DNA of 64,000 nucleotides from Guyanagaster necrorhizus (taxonomy: Eukaryota; Basidiomycota; Agaricomycetes; Agaricales; Physalacriaceae). The DNA is taken from contig NW_025064882.1 in assembly GCF_019112545.1 (NCBI RefSeq), positions 2,348,971 through 2,412,970 of the forward strand. Direction: 5' to 3'. Under the pieces are notes generated by a model. The model made no database searches. It had not been told where the DNA came from and saw only the letters and a program-made list of their open reading frames with translations. How positions within the stretch are numbered: the first letter of the stretch is position 1; each line of letters opens with the position of its first letter. Positions 25,034-36,205 of this stretch are shown piece after piece. Position numbers and translations under genes: made by a program.

Positions 25034-26404
25034 ATGGGTTCATCTTCGCATATTGGGGATGAGAACTCCCTTCTTGACCTCACCGGTAAGGTAGCTGTCG
25101 TTACCGGAGCAAAGTGCGTAGGCGTTGGGAATAGTCTTCTTTGGCTGACCAAGGATTCAGCTCAGGGATCGGCCTATATATCCTTCTCCACATCGCCCGT
25201 TGCGGAGCCAGAGTGTATCTTGGGGCCAGGACGGAAGACAAATTTAACAGTGCTGTAGCCCGCCTCAAGACAGAAGGGCTTGACACCAGCAAGGTCATAT
25301 GGCTGCCCTTTGATCTGAGTGATCCTAGAAAAGCAAAGGAGTCTGCAAAGTGGCTTTTGGAAAGGGAGAGCCGGCTTGACATTCTCGGTTCGTCGTGATA
25401 TTCAAGTCAGGGGAGAGCCATTTTACCTGTCCTATCGCTAGTCAACAATGCAGCAAAGTATGTCAATGCTGACGTCTGTGAACTGTACGGCTAACCAGAG
25501 TCTTAGAATCTTGGGTCCGTACGCTCAGACTGCAGATGGTGCGTCACTTCATCTGGAAGCAATTACCGTGTCCAACTTGTCATGAACAGGCCTGTCGGAT
25601 AGCATGGTTATCAAGTGAGTTTCTTCATCTACGTCGTTCAAGGTGAATCTTACGGTTCTTCTTCATCCAGCCACATGAGCCCATACTTGTTCACAAAGAC
25701 CCTCTTACCGCTACTAGAATCGACGGCTCGTCAGCCCGGATCTGACGTACGCATTGTGAACGTGGGTACCCACCGTTCCAAGATATTTCCATCAACTGAT
25801 TCCAATCCAGGTGTCCTCCGTCGCCCACCGATGGATACCAAATCCTCGATACGACAGTCTGGAGGCCTTCAACTCTGATTTCGCCGATACATGGAAACCC
25901 AAGACGAATTTGTACGGTGCGTCGTGAATTGCTTCTGGGCCTGGATAATAGCCAATGACGCATTGGTAGCATATACGAAGCTGGCGAATGTTCTCTGGAC
26001 GAAGGAGCTTCAGCGGTCATTCGATCGTGCTAATATTCCCATTCTCGCCATGACGGTCCACCCAGGGAATGTCATGTCTGGTGCGCTATTTCCTTCCCTC
26101 CTCCGGCCACTCCACCTGACGCCTTCCAGAGGGTAACATCAAACTTTTCAAGTCTCTAATGTTTGGAACGATTATAAACTGGATCTTTTCGCTATTCTTC
26201 ATCAGCCCATTTGATGGAGGGTACACGCCTGCATGGGCAGCCGCTTCGAAAGCCATTGCTGAAGACCGCGGCAGGTATGCTGGGGTGTATCTCGTTCCAT
26301 TTGGAGTGATAGAGGAGGCGAGCGAGCACGCACAGAGAGAGGACTTGGCGAAGGATTTGCTGGCGACGACGGACGCTGTCCTTAAGCAGTACGACTATGC
26401 TTAG
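25034..26404 (+). CDS. Short-chain dehydrogenase/reductase, distinct third type
   Basis: This SDR belongs to the same superfamily as copies 1 and 2 but is clearly divergent. The start ATG at 25034 gives MGSSSHIGDENSLLDLTGKV. Splicing out the first intron rebuilds the cofactor motif TGANSGIG (around 25110-25175). VNNAA lies near 25445, NHMSPYLFTKTLLPLLEST near 25670, and the catalytic YTK with upstream LYA is joined across an intron (YAYTKLANVLW, around 25915-25990). HPGNVMS lies near 26065 and the protein ends LKQYDYA with TAG at 26402-26404. Between the NNAA exon and the YxxxK exon some splice sites are uncertain. It is co-directional with SDR copy 2 and may be the last gene of the cluster. 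Confidence 0.85.
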
Positions 26405-26660
26405 AGTAGTATGTACATACCTATTGCAGATGACCCCAATGCTGAATATTTGCTATGGACGGATGATGGATGTGGCTGATCCTCAATGCTGCGATTGGCG
26501 TCGATGGGAACGCATCATTATGGCATTGACATCATCGACGACGCTGACTGAGCAACTTGATGACTGAGCATCGAAAGACATCGAAGCTCAGATGACGCCA
26601 ACGATATAAAGAATGTGAAATCCAACTGTTCAAGTAGCAGTTCCTTCTCTCGCATTCATT

Positions 26661-27934
26661 ATGTCGAAAGTCAGCATATTCTTCACCGGAGGAACGGGTG
26701 CGTCGCCGCCTCATTTCTTATTATTACGTAGACTGACACAGTCTAGGTTACATTGGAGGCACCGTTCTCTCACGTCTTATCGAGCACAAAGCTTCAAAGA
26801 ATTTCGACATCACTATTCTTCTGCGTTCTACTAGGTCTCCTGCTGCATACGAGGCCTTGGGATTGAAAACTGTCTCAGGAACTGACTCTGATTTCGCGCT
26901 GTTGAGGGCACAGGCGGCAGCGGCAGACGTTGTCATCACCACTGTACGTGGTTCACCAGGCCCAGCGATGTTTGAGGAAATTGACAGGCTTATAGGCAGA
27001 CTGTGACGACCTTCCTGCCGCACAGGCACTTCTGCAAGGCGCCAAAGATCGTTACGAGAAGACGGGGAAGGCTCCCATCCTCGTCCATACTGTGAGCTCC
27101 GCTTGTTGACGCCTCACGTTGCTGAACTTGCAATCAGTCAGGCACTGGTGAACTCGTTGACAATGCGCAAGGGTTGTATAGCACCAATACCATCTACTCG
27201 GACCTCGATGTTTCTCTGTATGAAGCTCTCCCCCCAACCCAACCTCACCGGAATGTCGATCTCGCCGTTATCGCTGCAGACAACGAAGGCTTGTGGACTT
27301 GTTTTCCGCGTTTCTATCATTGTAATCATCACACAGGTTACGTGAAAACATATATCGTTCTTCCCCCAACTATCTACGGAGTGCCCACTGGTATCTTACA
27401 CAAACACGGTCTTCAACGCTCAGTCGTTGCCCAAATCCGTCATCTCGTTGAGGCAAGCATTGCTAGGAAGCAAGGTGGTGTTGTCGGTGAAGGCAAGAAT
27501 ATTTGGCCCAACGTTGACGTGAACGAAAGTATGGCATTTCCTTCCCTTTCCTTTTTACTATATTCATTGTCATGCCAATAGTGGCCGACCTCTACTTGAT
27601 CATCTTCGATCTTGCTCTCTCACCCTCTTCTGCTCCTGCCGAATTCCAGCATGGTCGATCTGGCATCTACTTTACTGTTAGTGACGAGCACCAGTTGTAT
27701 GATGTCTCCAAGGCTGTAGCTGCGGGTCTCGCTCGGCGAGGTATTGGATCTTCCGAGCCCACATCTTTCAGCAAGGCTGAAGCGGAACCTTTACTATTCT
27801 CACTGGGCACTAATTCACGAGTCGACTTTGAGAAAAGCAGAGGCAAAGCCCTGGGGTGGAAACCGACCAAGGGGACAAAGGATATGTTGGCCTTCGTCGA
27901 GGTTGAAATCGATCGTCAACTAAAGAAAGATTAG
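26661..27934 (+). CDS. NAD(P)-binding epimerase/reductase-like protein (atypical SDR)
   Basis: An extended or atypical SDR with a nucleotide-sugar epimerase or dihydroflavonol reductase-like fold. The start ATG at 26661 gives MSKVSIFFTGG, and splicing adds the glycine-rich motif FTGGTGYIGG. Later segments include VVITTADCDDL, APILVHTSGTGELVDNAQG, TYIVLPPTIYGVPTG (around 27360) and a C-terminal half typical of the family, ending VEIDRQLKKD with TAG at 27932-27934. Frames join cleanly over about six introns. No canonical YxxxK is obvious, as in some NmrA-like members. It follows the cluster SDRs closely, but such proteins are common in primary metabolism, so cluster membership is open. Confidence 0.82.
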
Positions 27935-28497
27935 TATTCTGGAATGTGTATTTGTAACCGACCCCCTGTGTACAGCAGGTCCCATCTTCTGTTCAAAACA
28001 CTGCATCTTCTGCTCCTACTTGTATTCTCAAACATTTCTAAGCTACATCTATGCTTAGGCTTGTGTCGTGTTGTAGTTCCTACTGATTTCTTGTTCCTTT
28101 TCAGCTCCTTTTTGTGTCTGAGGTTCTTTCGTATCCATCTCTCGCAGCTCGTCGGTCGTTTAGCTCTTGAAGGCCTTGATGCTTCTTCCGTTTCTCCTTT
28201 CGCTTTCGATTACATCCCGGTTCGGTTTGGCAGTCACCTCCCTTTCTGGCAGGTCACTTAATCCTAAAAGGTTTCTATGTGCTTAGCAGTAAAGCAGTGG
28301 CGGATGGGCAGTAAATTGTGGATCAGCTTCGTCAATGCTGAACTTGTAGAAGATCGAAGATTATATCATTCTGGGGCAGATCTACAGAGTTGAATCACCG
28401 CTATCTTTCCTACCACAGTTACCGTCACCGTCATGACACATCCCGACCCAGAGGTGTTCCCAGCATCTTTACAACCATCACATCGTAACTAAACACC
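27935..28497. other. Intergenic region
   Basis: About 560 bp downstream of the epimerase-like gene. The plus strand is pyrimidine-rich with an open frame at 27944-28261 that reads as low-complexity Leu/Phe/Ser; I judge it non-coding. Confidence 0.4.
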
Positions 28498-29363
28498 ATG
28501 ACACTGCAAGGCGTCTACTTCAAGATCAAGAATCACGAATCGACTACTAAGGAGGCGACAATGAAATCCTCAAGGTGTAGCAGATCTAAGGAAGAGAGCT
28601 GTGCCCCCTTTACAAAACACCCTAGCCGTTCAGGAAACAATTCTTTCAAATCCACAGGGGAATGCAGAGTACTGTGTGGGAGAGATAGTTATCGCACAGA
28701 ACACCATTGTCGTTGATAATCAAGGTGCGCATGCTCGGGCGTCTCGCGAACGTTTCTCAAAGCACATATTCTCAGAACAATTATGCCCTCCGCCGATATT
28801 TTCGTTTCCTCTAGCTTGATTCTGTCTCTACATCACCTCGTCATGCCATGTTTATGGACTGGAGTCTGATTGAACTGACAACGGACACGGCGAACGTGCC
28901 AACGTTGACATCGTGGGGAAAAAATGGCTACGTCTGATTGCTATGGAACTCCATTCATATTTCGGAACAATACTGACTGGCAGGAAGGACGACACGCGAT
29001 ACATCGATACGACGGCTTATGAATTTGGATACCATGATACCCATCCTTCGTTTTCGCTGGATGTCAATTCGACAACAGACACAGCTTTGGAGCACACTTC
29101 ACAGTGGTGCTGGGCAGAACATCGATACATAATGGAATCTTTTAACCTATCTCCCTTTGCCTTCAAGGGGGATTCCGGTAACGTTGTCATCAACGGCGAC
29201 GCCGAACCAGTTGGTATCGTCGTCAGCAGGGCGATGGCTCTCTCGGCGGAACCAGAGCCTGGTGACTCTCTGCGACATTAAATCGATTTTTTGTCACATA
29301 GAGACGCTTTTACAGCTTCCTCGGGGAGGTGTCAAGGTTTTCACCTCTCTTGGACGATAGCTT
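28498..29363 (+). pseudogene. Possible trypsin-like peptidase remnant (GDSG motif)
   Basis: A plus-strand series of open frames starts at ATG 28498 (MTLQGVYFKIKNHES). The frame at 28913-29281 ends with PFAFKGDSGNVVINGDAEPV and a following GIVVSR. This resembles the GDSG loop of S1-like domains found in many basidiomycete hypothetical proteins. The piece that should follow, VTLCDIKSIFCHIETLL, is in another frame (29250-29360), and I found no intron that joins them. The His and Asp of a serine protease triad were not found. It may be a degraded gene or one whose introns I misread. Confidence 0.3.
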
Positions 29364-30122
29364 ATAATAAAAAGCCGTGAAAAGAAAGTACACGCAATTC
29401 AAATCGCTGAATTGCGTCTATATTGTAGATACTATTGGTGGCGACCCAAAACATGCAATAGAAATCGTGCTCGAAATGATATTAGAATTGTTGCTTGTCC
29501 TGTTAGGACATGGCTGTCGAGCCCGAAGGCAAACTGAGTCCAATTTTGCAAGTGATTTTGAGAACGGTGAGGGAATCGTACGGACATGAATATATCGAAG
29601 GTTGACAGAAGACAGTGCTATTTCTACACGGGTAGAGATGTGAGTGATAGAAAACTGGAAGGAACTTTGTTTCTTGGGCCCGCGGAATAGGCAGACTTTT
29701 GAATCTTGACATTCGCAATGGCTCATTGCAACGCGGCACGTTGTTGAACAGCAGGGATAGTACAAGTGGTCGTTCCACGTTGAAATAAAGATGCGTTCTA
29801 GTGAGATGCACGGACGTCTCTTGGGCGGCCCGGCATACCGAATTGTGAAGTAATGAAGCGTAACAAAGTGAACGAAGGAACAAAAGCTGTTAGAGACGTG
29901 GAATAGGGACTTCAGCAATGGAAACGAAACAATAGTTCAAAGTAGTTAGCGCACTGGATAAAGACCTGTTACTGAATTCACTCCTTAACGCCTTGAGGAT
30001 TGGTCAAGGAAACAACTATTGCTATTGCCAAATTGGAAATCGGCGTTGTTAGAAGATAACCAGAATTGACCAGGACATAAAACATATTAAATGGTGGGGT
30101 AACGCTCAAGTATTGGCATATT
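29364..30122. other. Intergenic region
   Basis: About 760 bp with only short open frames on both strands and no recognisable motif. Confidence 0.4.
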
Positions 30123-31607
30123 TCACTTTCCTTTCTTTTCCTTCAATTCCATCTCCTTCTGGTGTAACCACTTCGGATCGGTAGAAAAACCAGACAAATT
30201 CACAACCACAGTATCCAAACCCGGGCAGACATCCTTCATCTTTCTGACGAAATCAAGTATCGCCTTCTCCGAGCCACTCGACGATGTACGAAACCGCTTC
30301 AAATTGGATTGAACCCGCAGCAGCGGGGACCTCGGCGGTAGCGATGACATCCAGAGTATCGAACGAAATCGAAAAGTCGGTGATCTGCGTAAGCAACGAT
30401 TCTGCCTTCTCTTCGACCAGGCCTCTCCAACGAGGGAACTTGAATTGCAGCCATTCAGTAACGTTGAAGTGTTTGAGACGAATACTGAGACGGTTGATAT
30501 GAAAAGTGCTTCCTGGGTTCCTAAGATATCTTCGCCCGTAACAGTAACCTCTTGAAGGACAGGAAATATTTCCGAATTGGAATGTAGCGCGCGAAGCGTC
30601 GTTGCCGTAACACTGATACATGTCAATGACATGCGAGTTGCAGGTTCCAACGACATCTTCAGACCCTGGTTCGATCCCCTACGGCCCCTTCTTGTTGCGA
30701 TGCTTGCCATCGGGGTCCATGTTTGCAGATGGAGGTATGTAATGTGTAAGTGGCGTTCGAGAAAGGTTTGCAAAGGCCGCAAAACTGAACGTGCACTCCG
30801 AGAGCGTCATGTTTCGAAGATTGCTAAGGGGAAACTGGTTGATTTTCAGAAGGGTGTCGTCAGAAAGGGAATGCAGATTTAACGTCCTCACGGGAGACTC
30901 CTTGATAGATCGCAGCATCCAAGCAATATACTGTTCCAGACGCTCAGATAGAGTGACCTTTGAAAGTTCGGTAAGGGTTAGGGGTCAAACGTTATGCTCT
31001 CGCTCGTCGTCGTAGGCACGAACAACCACAAAAATGATTTATATGTGTTTATCGTCTTGCAGCTGAGTTTGCTAAGATCTTCGAAGAAAGCGGCATGTTT
31101 CTTTGTGAGCATCTCTGGCCAATCCATATTTTCAAAGGAGACAGAAAATTTGCCCAGAAATAAACCCATACGCTTGAGGGCGGCGAGAGACCGTTTGACC
31201 TCTCTCATCTCTTTGTGGAAGTTATCGGAAAAATTGCATTGGATGAAGGACAGAGACCGTTTGTAAATAAATGACAAGCGAAGCATTCGGAAAGAGGTGA
31301 AGGGCCGACAGGTGCGATCAAAAAGTTCATAGGAGACTCGTTCAAAATGATATGCCATAGCGAATTGGTTAAGTCGACAGCAAGTAGTAGCCAGAGCAAG
31401 GATCGTTTCGACGGTGCCAGGTAAAATAGCAAGGATTTTTAGTAGGAGCTCGTTCGGAAGGTCGGGTAAGGTCGTCGTCCATGAAAGAGGAGACGGCGAC
31501 TGAGAAGTAGACCTCTCCCGTTCGCAGCTATGATGATTCTGTGCAAGAGAATCTTGGGTAGACGTGCTGCCCTCCAATGAATGTTTTCTTTTCAATGTTG
31601 GAGCCAT
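30123..31607 (-). pseudogene. F-box protein gene, apparently with frame breaks
   Basis: The 5' exon from ATG 31607 (or 31649) is a long clean frame: a Ser-rich lead, then the F-box LPDLPNELLLKILAILPG (around 31460), then CRPFTSFRMLRLSFIYK. F-box proteins recruit substrates to SCF ubiquitin ligases. The 3' part is a leucine-rich tail typical of Agaricomycete F-box proteins (for example NLRNMTLSECTFSF, and DFVRKMKDVCPGLD near 30240) but changes frame at least twice: near 30980 (a C run; alternatively a 62-nt intron with a weak GTGCCT donor) and near 30680 (a G run). A third change occurs near 30260. It ends KEKKGK with TGA at 30123-30125. Either it is decaying or the assembly has homopolymer errors. 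A more decayed copy lies at 43060-43467. Confidence 0.6.
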
Positions 31608-31649
31608 TTCTCCTAAAGAGGGGCGCAGCGGTATCCCCTCGGCACACAT

Positions 31650-33736
31650 TCATATTGAAATTCCGCCATCTGCCGTTTCGGCTTCCTTTTGCGCAATTGG
31701 TCAATTCTCTTCATATTGTGTAGTTATATCAAACAAAATCTCCTGTGCAGGACGTTTGCCTCGCTCTCTAGTAGAATCTTTGATGAAGTTTCATCCGAGA
31801 ACTTGGTGTCCCTCTCTGCAAATAACTTGGGGCCTACTCTCGTTTCCATTTCTGTGGTCCGCGTATGTGCTTGTGACCCCATGGGAAACATGGCGGACGC
31901 CGGTAACATTATGGCTCAATTGTCGACCGTGTCTTCAGCTGAGTACAACGGAGAAGTTCATATCCATTTCGGCTGTTTTCTCTAGTTCATGCGTCGGTAG
32001 GCAAATCGCGCCGAGTCGGCTGTCGGCTGGCGATATACCGGCAAGGCGGCAATTTTAGACGACATGCTGGTGCATATGCTTGCTCGGAGCAAGAGTGGAG
32101 TTTTCTCGTTGTCGCACATTGTTTGCTATATTCTGCAACTTTGACTCTACATCTTCGCAACAATGAACAGACGCCATGAGGGCCTTGGTAGAAATACATT
32201 CTTATCTGAAACGTCATCGCCTCTGGAGCAGTCGCGAATGTCAGTCGAAGCTATGTTTTTCCGACCATCGAATCCGGAGGAAGTGCGATGAATACGGCCA
32301 CCTTTCATTAGGTGCTTACCATGCAACACCCGCTCCATCCACATTACATCCAGAACGAAAGTCCATATATATAATATAACGAAAAAAAAAAAAAGGTAAA
32401 CCAAAAACTGACAGATATAAGAAAATGCGTATCCAAGAGCTTGTAACCACTAGTCCGAATGAAATGCAAACACCGAAAGCAAACTCCCACGGAAGGGTCT
32501 CCTTCTCCTCTTCCCTCCTCTCGTCGGACAGGGCCCCATTTGGTCAGCCCGAGACGATATGGATCGAGCAAATAATCAGCGCCTTGCTCCCTCTAGATCA
32601 TAATAGCATGTATATAACATAACATAATATTCTCTTATCTCGTTCTCGTCGAAAAAAATCACACCATCGAAGGTGTGACCGGCAGCTGCTGGCGTAGCCG
32701 AGGCGGTGATAGTGAACGGGAACGTCGTCCCTGTCCGCTCTGTGGCCGTGGTGTTGATATTGGTGGCTGTTGCGAAGGCCGGGGAGGCGGTGGTATCGAG
32801 CGAGGTGTTGGTCGACGAAAGGTCTACAAGGAGCAGCCTCAGTATCTTCGTGCCTTGGAGACCATAGCACATACATGCCGCGACATTATTATTTTCGCCA
32901 TCGACACCGGTGCTTGCGACTCGTAGTACAACACGCCTGTCGTTGGTTGTCTTTCAAAATTAAACCAATTAAACATAAACGTAAAAGACGCACGTCGTTG
33001 TTGACCCTCCAACACAGACACAGACACGGGCTCCTTCTCCTTCATGGGCGCCGACTGCAGTGTCTCCAAGGTCAGGACGCCCCACTTCCACACACCCTTC
33101 TTATCGCCTTGCTGGTGATGGCGACAGGCCCAGACGCAGGCGAGAATGACGAGCACGACGGCCAGCGACAGAAAGCTGAGCGCGCATGTTGAGGACGCGG
33201 TCGTAAAGTCCACGGGAGTACAGGACAAATGCATCGCGGGGCAGATGGACGAAGGACGCAAACAAACCGTGGAAGCACTATCCCACCCTATGTATAAGAT
33301 TGATTATGTAATCAATTAATTGTGATTCTAATATTGCATCAAGTAACCAAGGAATCTCCATGATGAATAAACAGCCAGTATCGAATATATCACCATACCG
33401 GAAGTTGGAATTCTCGTTTCCGGGATTCTGGAGGAACGCTTAGATTGGATTCATTGCGCAACTCATTCCCCCGATCCACGTCTGCTGACCTCTAGGACTA
33501 CGTGGAACTCACCGATGAGCTTGCCGCGAAATATCCGTATGCAACAGCTTCGGCGTCCCACTCATCAATTGAGGATCTGGTAACATAAGAAACAAGTGAT
33601 ACATTATATATACACACGATGATGAGACAGGACAAGTAGATAACAGATACAATACCAGGGCTATCGAAATTACAACATGTATACAGTATAGAATAAATGA
33701 AGGCAATAACACAACATACCCACCATACATTCCCGG
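31650..33736. other. Gene-poor region with a doubtful membrane protein
   Basis: About 2.1 kb upstream of the F-box gene and downstream of the transcription factor. It contains a run of about 13 A near 32383 and the doubtful membrane-protein exon at 32839-33261. I recognise nothing else. Confidence 0.4.
32839..33261 (-). CDS. Doubtful single-pass membrane protein exon, unknown
   Basis: The minus-strand frame starts MRPSSICPAMHLSCTPVDF and runs into one strong hydrophobic segment, ALSFLSLAVVLVILACVWAC, followed by basic residues (RHHQQGDKK). This looks like a type I or signal-anchor membrane protein. Another minus-strand open frame (32576-32872) rich in Thr/Ala/Asn could be a further exon, but I could not join them. 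No family recognised. Chance is a real alternative. Confidence 0.28.
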   Translation of the reverse strand: MRPSSICPAMHLSCTPVDFTTASSTCALSFLSLAVVLVILACVWACRHHQQGDKKGVWKWGVLTLETLQSAPMKEKEPVSVSVLEGQQRRASFTFMFNWFNFERQPTTGVLYYESQAPVSMAKIIMSRHVCAMVSKARRY

Positions 33737-36205
33737 TCATAGGACTGCCCCAGAGCAATTCTCTTCCAGAAACATCGCCAAAGTGCTCAACAGAGCCGGA
33801 TCATCCGGCTGCTGCGACCAATACATCGTATCAACCTCCCCTCCCGTAAGAAGATCCGGAAACAGCAAGTCCACGTCAAGAAAGTCATCCACAGAAGCGG
33901 CCAAAGGGGGACGGTGATTCGGAGGGGGGCCCAAGGGAGGAGAATACTGCTGTAGTAATAACGAGCGCGGCAACTCTTCATCAACTGCTTCTATAACCCC
34001 CTTTCCTTTGCCTTTCCCACCTTCCTGATTCTCCAACAACTGTTGTAAGATGGCACCAATATTAGTAGCACACTTCCATGATTTGCCAATCTCATTCAAG
34101 TATTGAATGCACAGCTCGACTTTGACCAGCGACATCCCTCCGAGCAAGAGAAACACGGTTCCAGCAGAGAAGACGGCCTGGAAAAGTGTCACTGGAACGT
34201 AACGAAGTGTATAGAGCGAACGCCAAGTCTGCAGGATCGCGAGAACGTTCTCAGCACCGCGCTTACACAACTTCTTGTGATCAATTTCGCATCCGGAGCT
34301 ATAGACCGGCCGGGCCTTGCGATTGAAAAATGGCCTATGGAGGAGGATAAACATCAGCCAATAGAGGAGATGCATCATTAGGCGATGTGGAGTGGAAATG
34401 TTGCGGTTACTCGGCGTGATATCGACTTCGGGACATAGCTGTGACTTCCAGTTATTCAATTGAAGACTACAGTAAAAATAATCATTAGTTGATGGGCACA
34501 AAATTTTAATGGAGAAAGAACTTACTCCATCTTGCTGATCAACTCCAGATTGACAACGTCTTGACGGGTGCCTAGACGGTTCCTTACAATAGGGGTCAAT
34601 ACAGAAAAAAAAGCGGGAGACATGGAAGAACCCACACAACTTCCATGATACGCCGAGCTACCACACAGAGTTCACACGTCGCCGCGAATGTCTTTGATAA
34701 GAAACTTGGTTGGGGTGGGATGTTGGCACCAGGGTGATGCCATGCCATCTGATCGAAGACCGAGTCGACGAAAGGAACAGGTATATCTTCCACATGCGCG
34801 GGGATGGGAACAGTGCAGTCTCGTCCGACGTATAGTGACCAGCAGACGTCCTAGATGGAGGAATGAGCTCATGGTAAGGGAGAAGCAATGAGGCTCAACA
34901 TACCAAACTGAAGGCCGTCCAGTGAGCCCAATTCCTATCAAGCATATCATCATGGCTGATCTTCCCCGCCGTCACAAGCTTGGAGCAGTCGACTTCCAAG
35001 CCCAGTATCTGACCGACCCTGGTACTCATGCCTGTGAGACCTCTAAGCACTCGTAATAGTCTAGGTGAGAGCTCAAAATACCAAAATACAAATATCCCAG
35101 ATTCTGATCCCCATTTGACGAGTGAAAACTCCCAAGCAGGCTGAGAGCCTGTACGACACAAATGTTCGGTTTCTCACACTCGTCCTCCAGATACGATTTG
35201 GCCTTGATTGCGTATTGCTCCCGGATCTTGAAACTGTTGACGTGCGGATCGTCGGAGAATGCAGTTGCGAGGGCAATCAGTGCATTATGCAACATTGGAG
35301 AGTAGTGGGGTGTCTTGACTGTTCCTGAAAACGCGATAGCGCGGTACATGTCGCGGAGAAAGAGGGTAGGGACGACACGGAGGCACCAGGAGGTAAAGAA
35401 ACTGAAAAGGAGGTCGAGGATCTTATCATGCTCGTGCCGAGTAAGGGGAAGATTCACGGGAAGGTGACGGGACCAGTCGAATGATGAATTGATATGTGAA
35501 GAGGATACCCCATCGAGCCAGAGAACGTAGTGAGCCTGAGGGTCTGCTATGATCTCCGGGAACCGGGAAGTACGTTGGGCGGGAACCGGGGCAAAGCGGA
35601 AAGGCGCAACGTTTCCGTATATGACTAGATCACGGTCCTCTAGCTGTTTGAGAACTGAGTACTGGCATTGAAAGCAATAGAGAAATCAGCACCTTGAGAT
35701 TCTCAGTCGCAACTACCAACTCCTGAGAAACATTGCCAGATTCATCTATCTCCACTTGTTGATATTCAGGAGACGGTCTAAGTTGAAGGTATGTAGCGCG
35801 GTCGCCAGATGATAGTCCACCATGATCCTTGTTACATTTGTCAATCATAGACTCGAGGGTCTCACAGTGTGCCTCGAGTGCATCAATACGTTTGCGCATG
35901 GCCTCAAAATGAGCCTCTGTTCGTGGCTGGCGGACGTTCTCGCCGGTCCAAGAGCACTATATGACCATTAGGAACGAATGCATGTCGCTCTTATCATGAT
36001 AACTCACCTCATCATGGCGCTTCGATGTCTCGCACGACTCACAGACGGGCTTGACCCCGTTGCATTTAGTCTTCCTGGAAATCGTCAGACACGCGAGGAA
36101 ATGTAACGGATATATGACTCACTTTCGGCGACAAACATCACAGGCCTGCGGAGCGTAAGGACGTCGCACTCTGGGAGGCGCATGCCTTGCGGCGACCACT
36201 TTCAT
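33737..36205 (-). CDS. Zn2Cys6 fungal-specific transcription factor
   Basis: This nuclear DNA-binding regulator starts at 36205. The binuclear zinc cluster is assembled over two introns: ACDVCRRK, then KTKCNGVKPVCESCETSKRH, then CSW. The six cysteines fit CX2CX6CX6CX2CX8C. A short coiled-coil-like linker (RIDALEAHCETLESMID) follows. The middle homology region covers about 35560-34100, including LDLLFSFFTSWCLRVVPTLF and the HDDMLDRNWAHWTAFSL segment. The C-terminus is acidic and Pro-rich, ending LEENCSGAVL with TGA at 33737-33739. Frames are intact. Such factors often control metabolite clusters, but this one lies about 7 kb beyond the last plausible cluster gene, with unrelated genes between, so a link is only possible. 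Confidence 0.88.

Noticed and set aside
31564..32058. 164-codon plus-strand frame upstream of the F-box gene
   Set aside because: Overlaps the F-box gene's start on the opposite strand and shows no family features.
32383..32396. Run of A as a poly-A tail of a retroposed gene
   Set aside because: No processed coding sequence or target-site duplication seen beside it.
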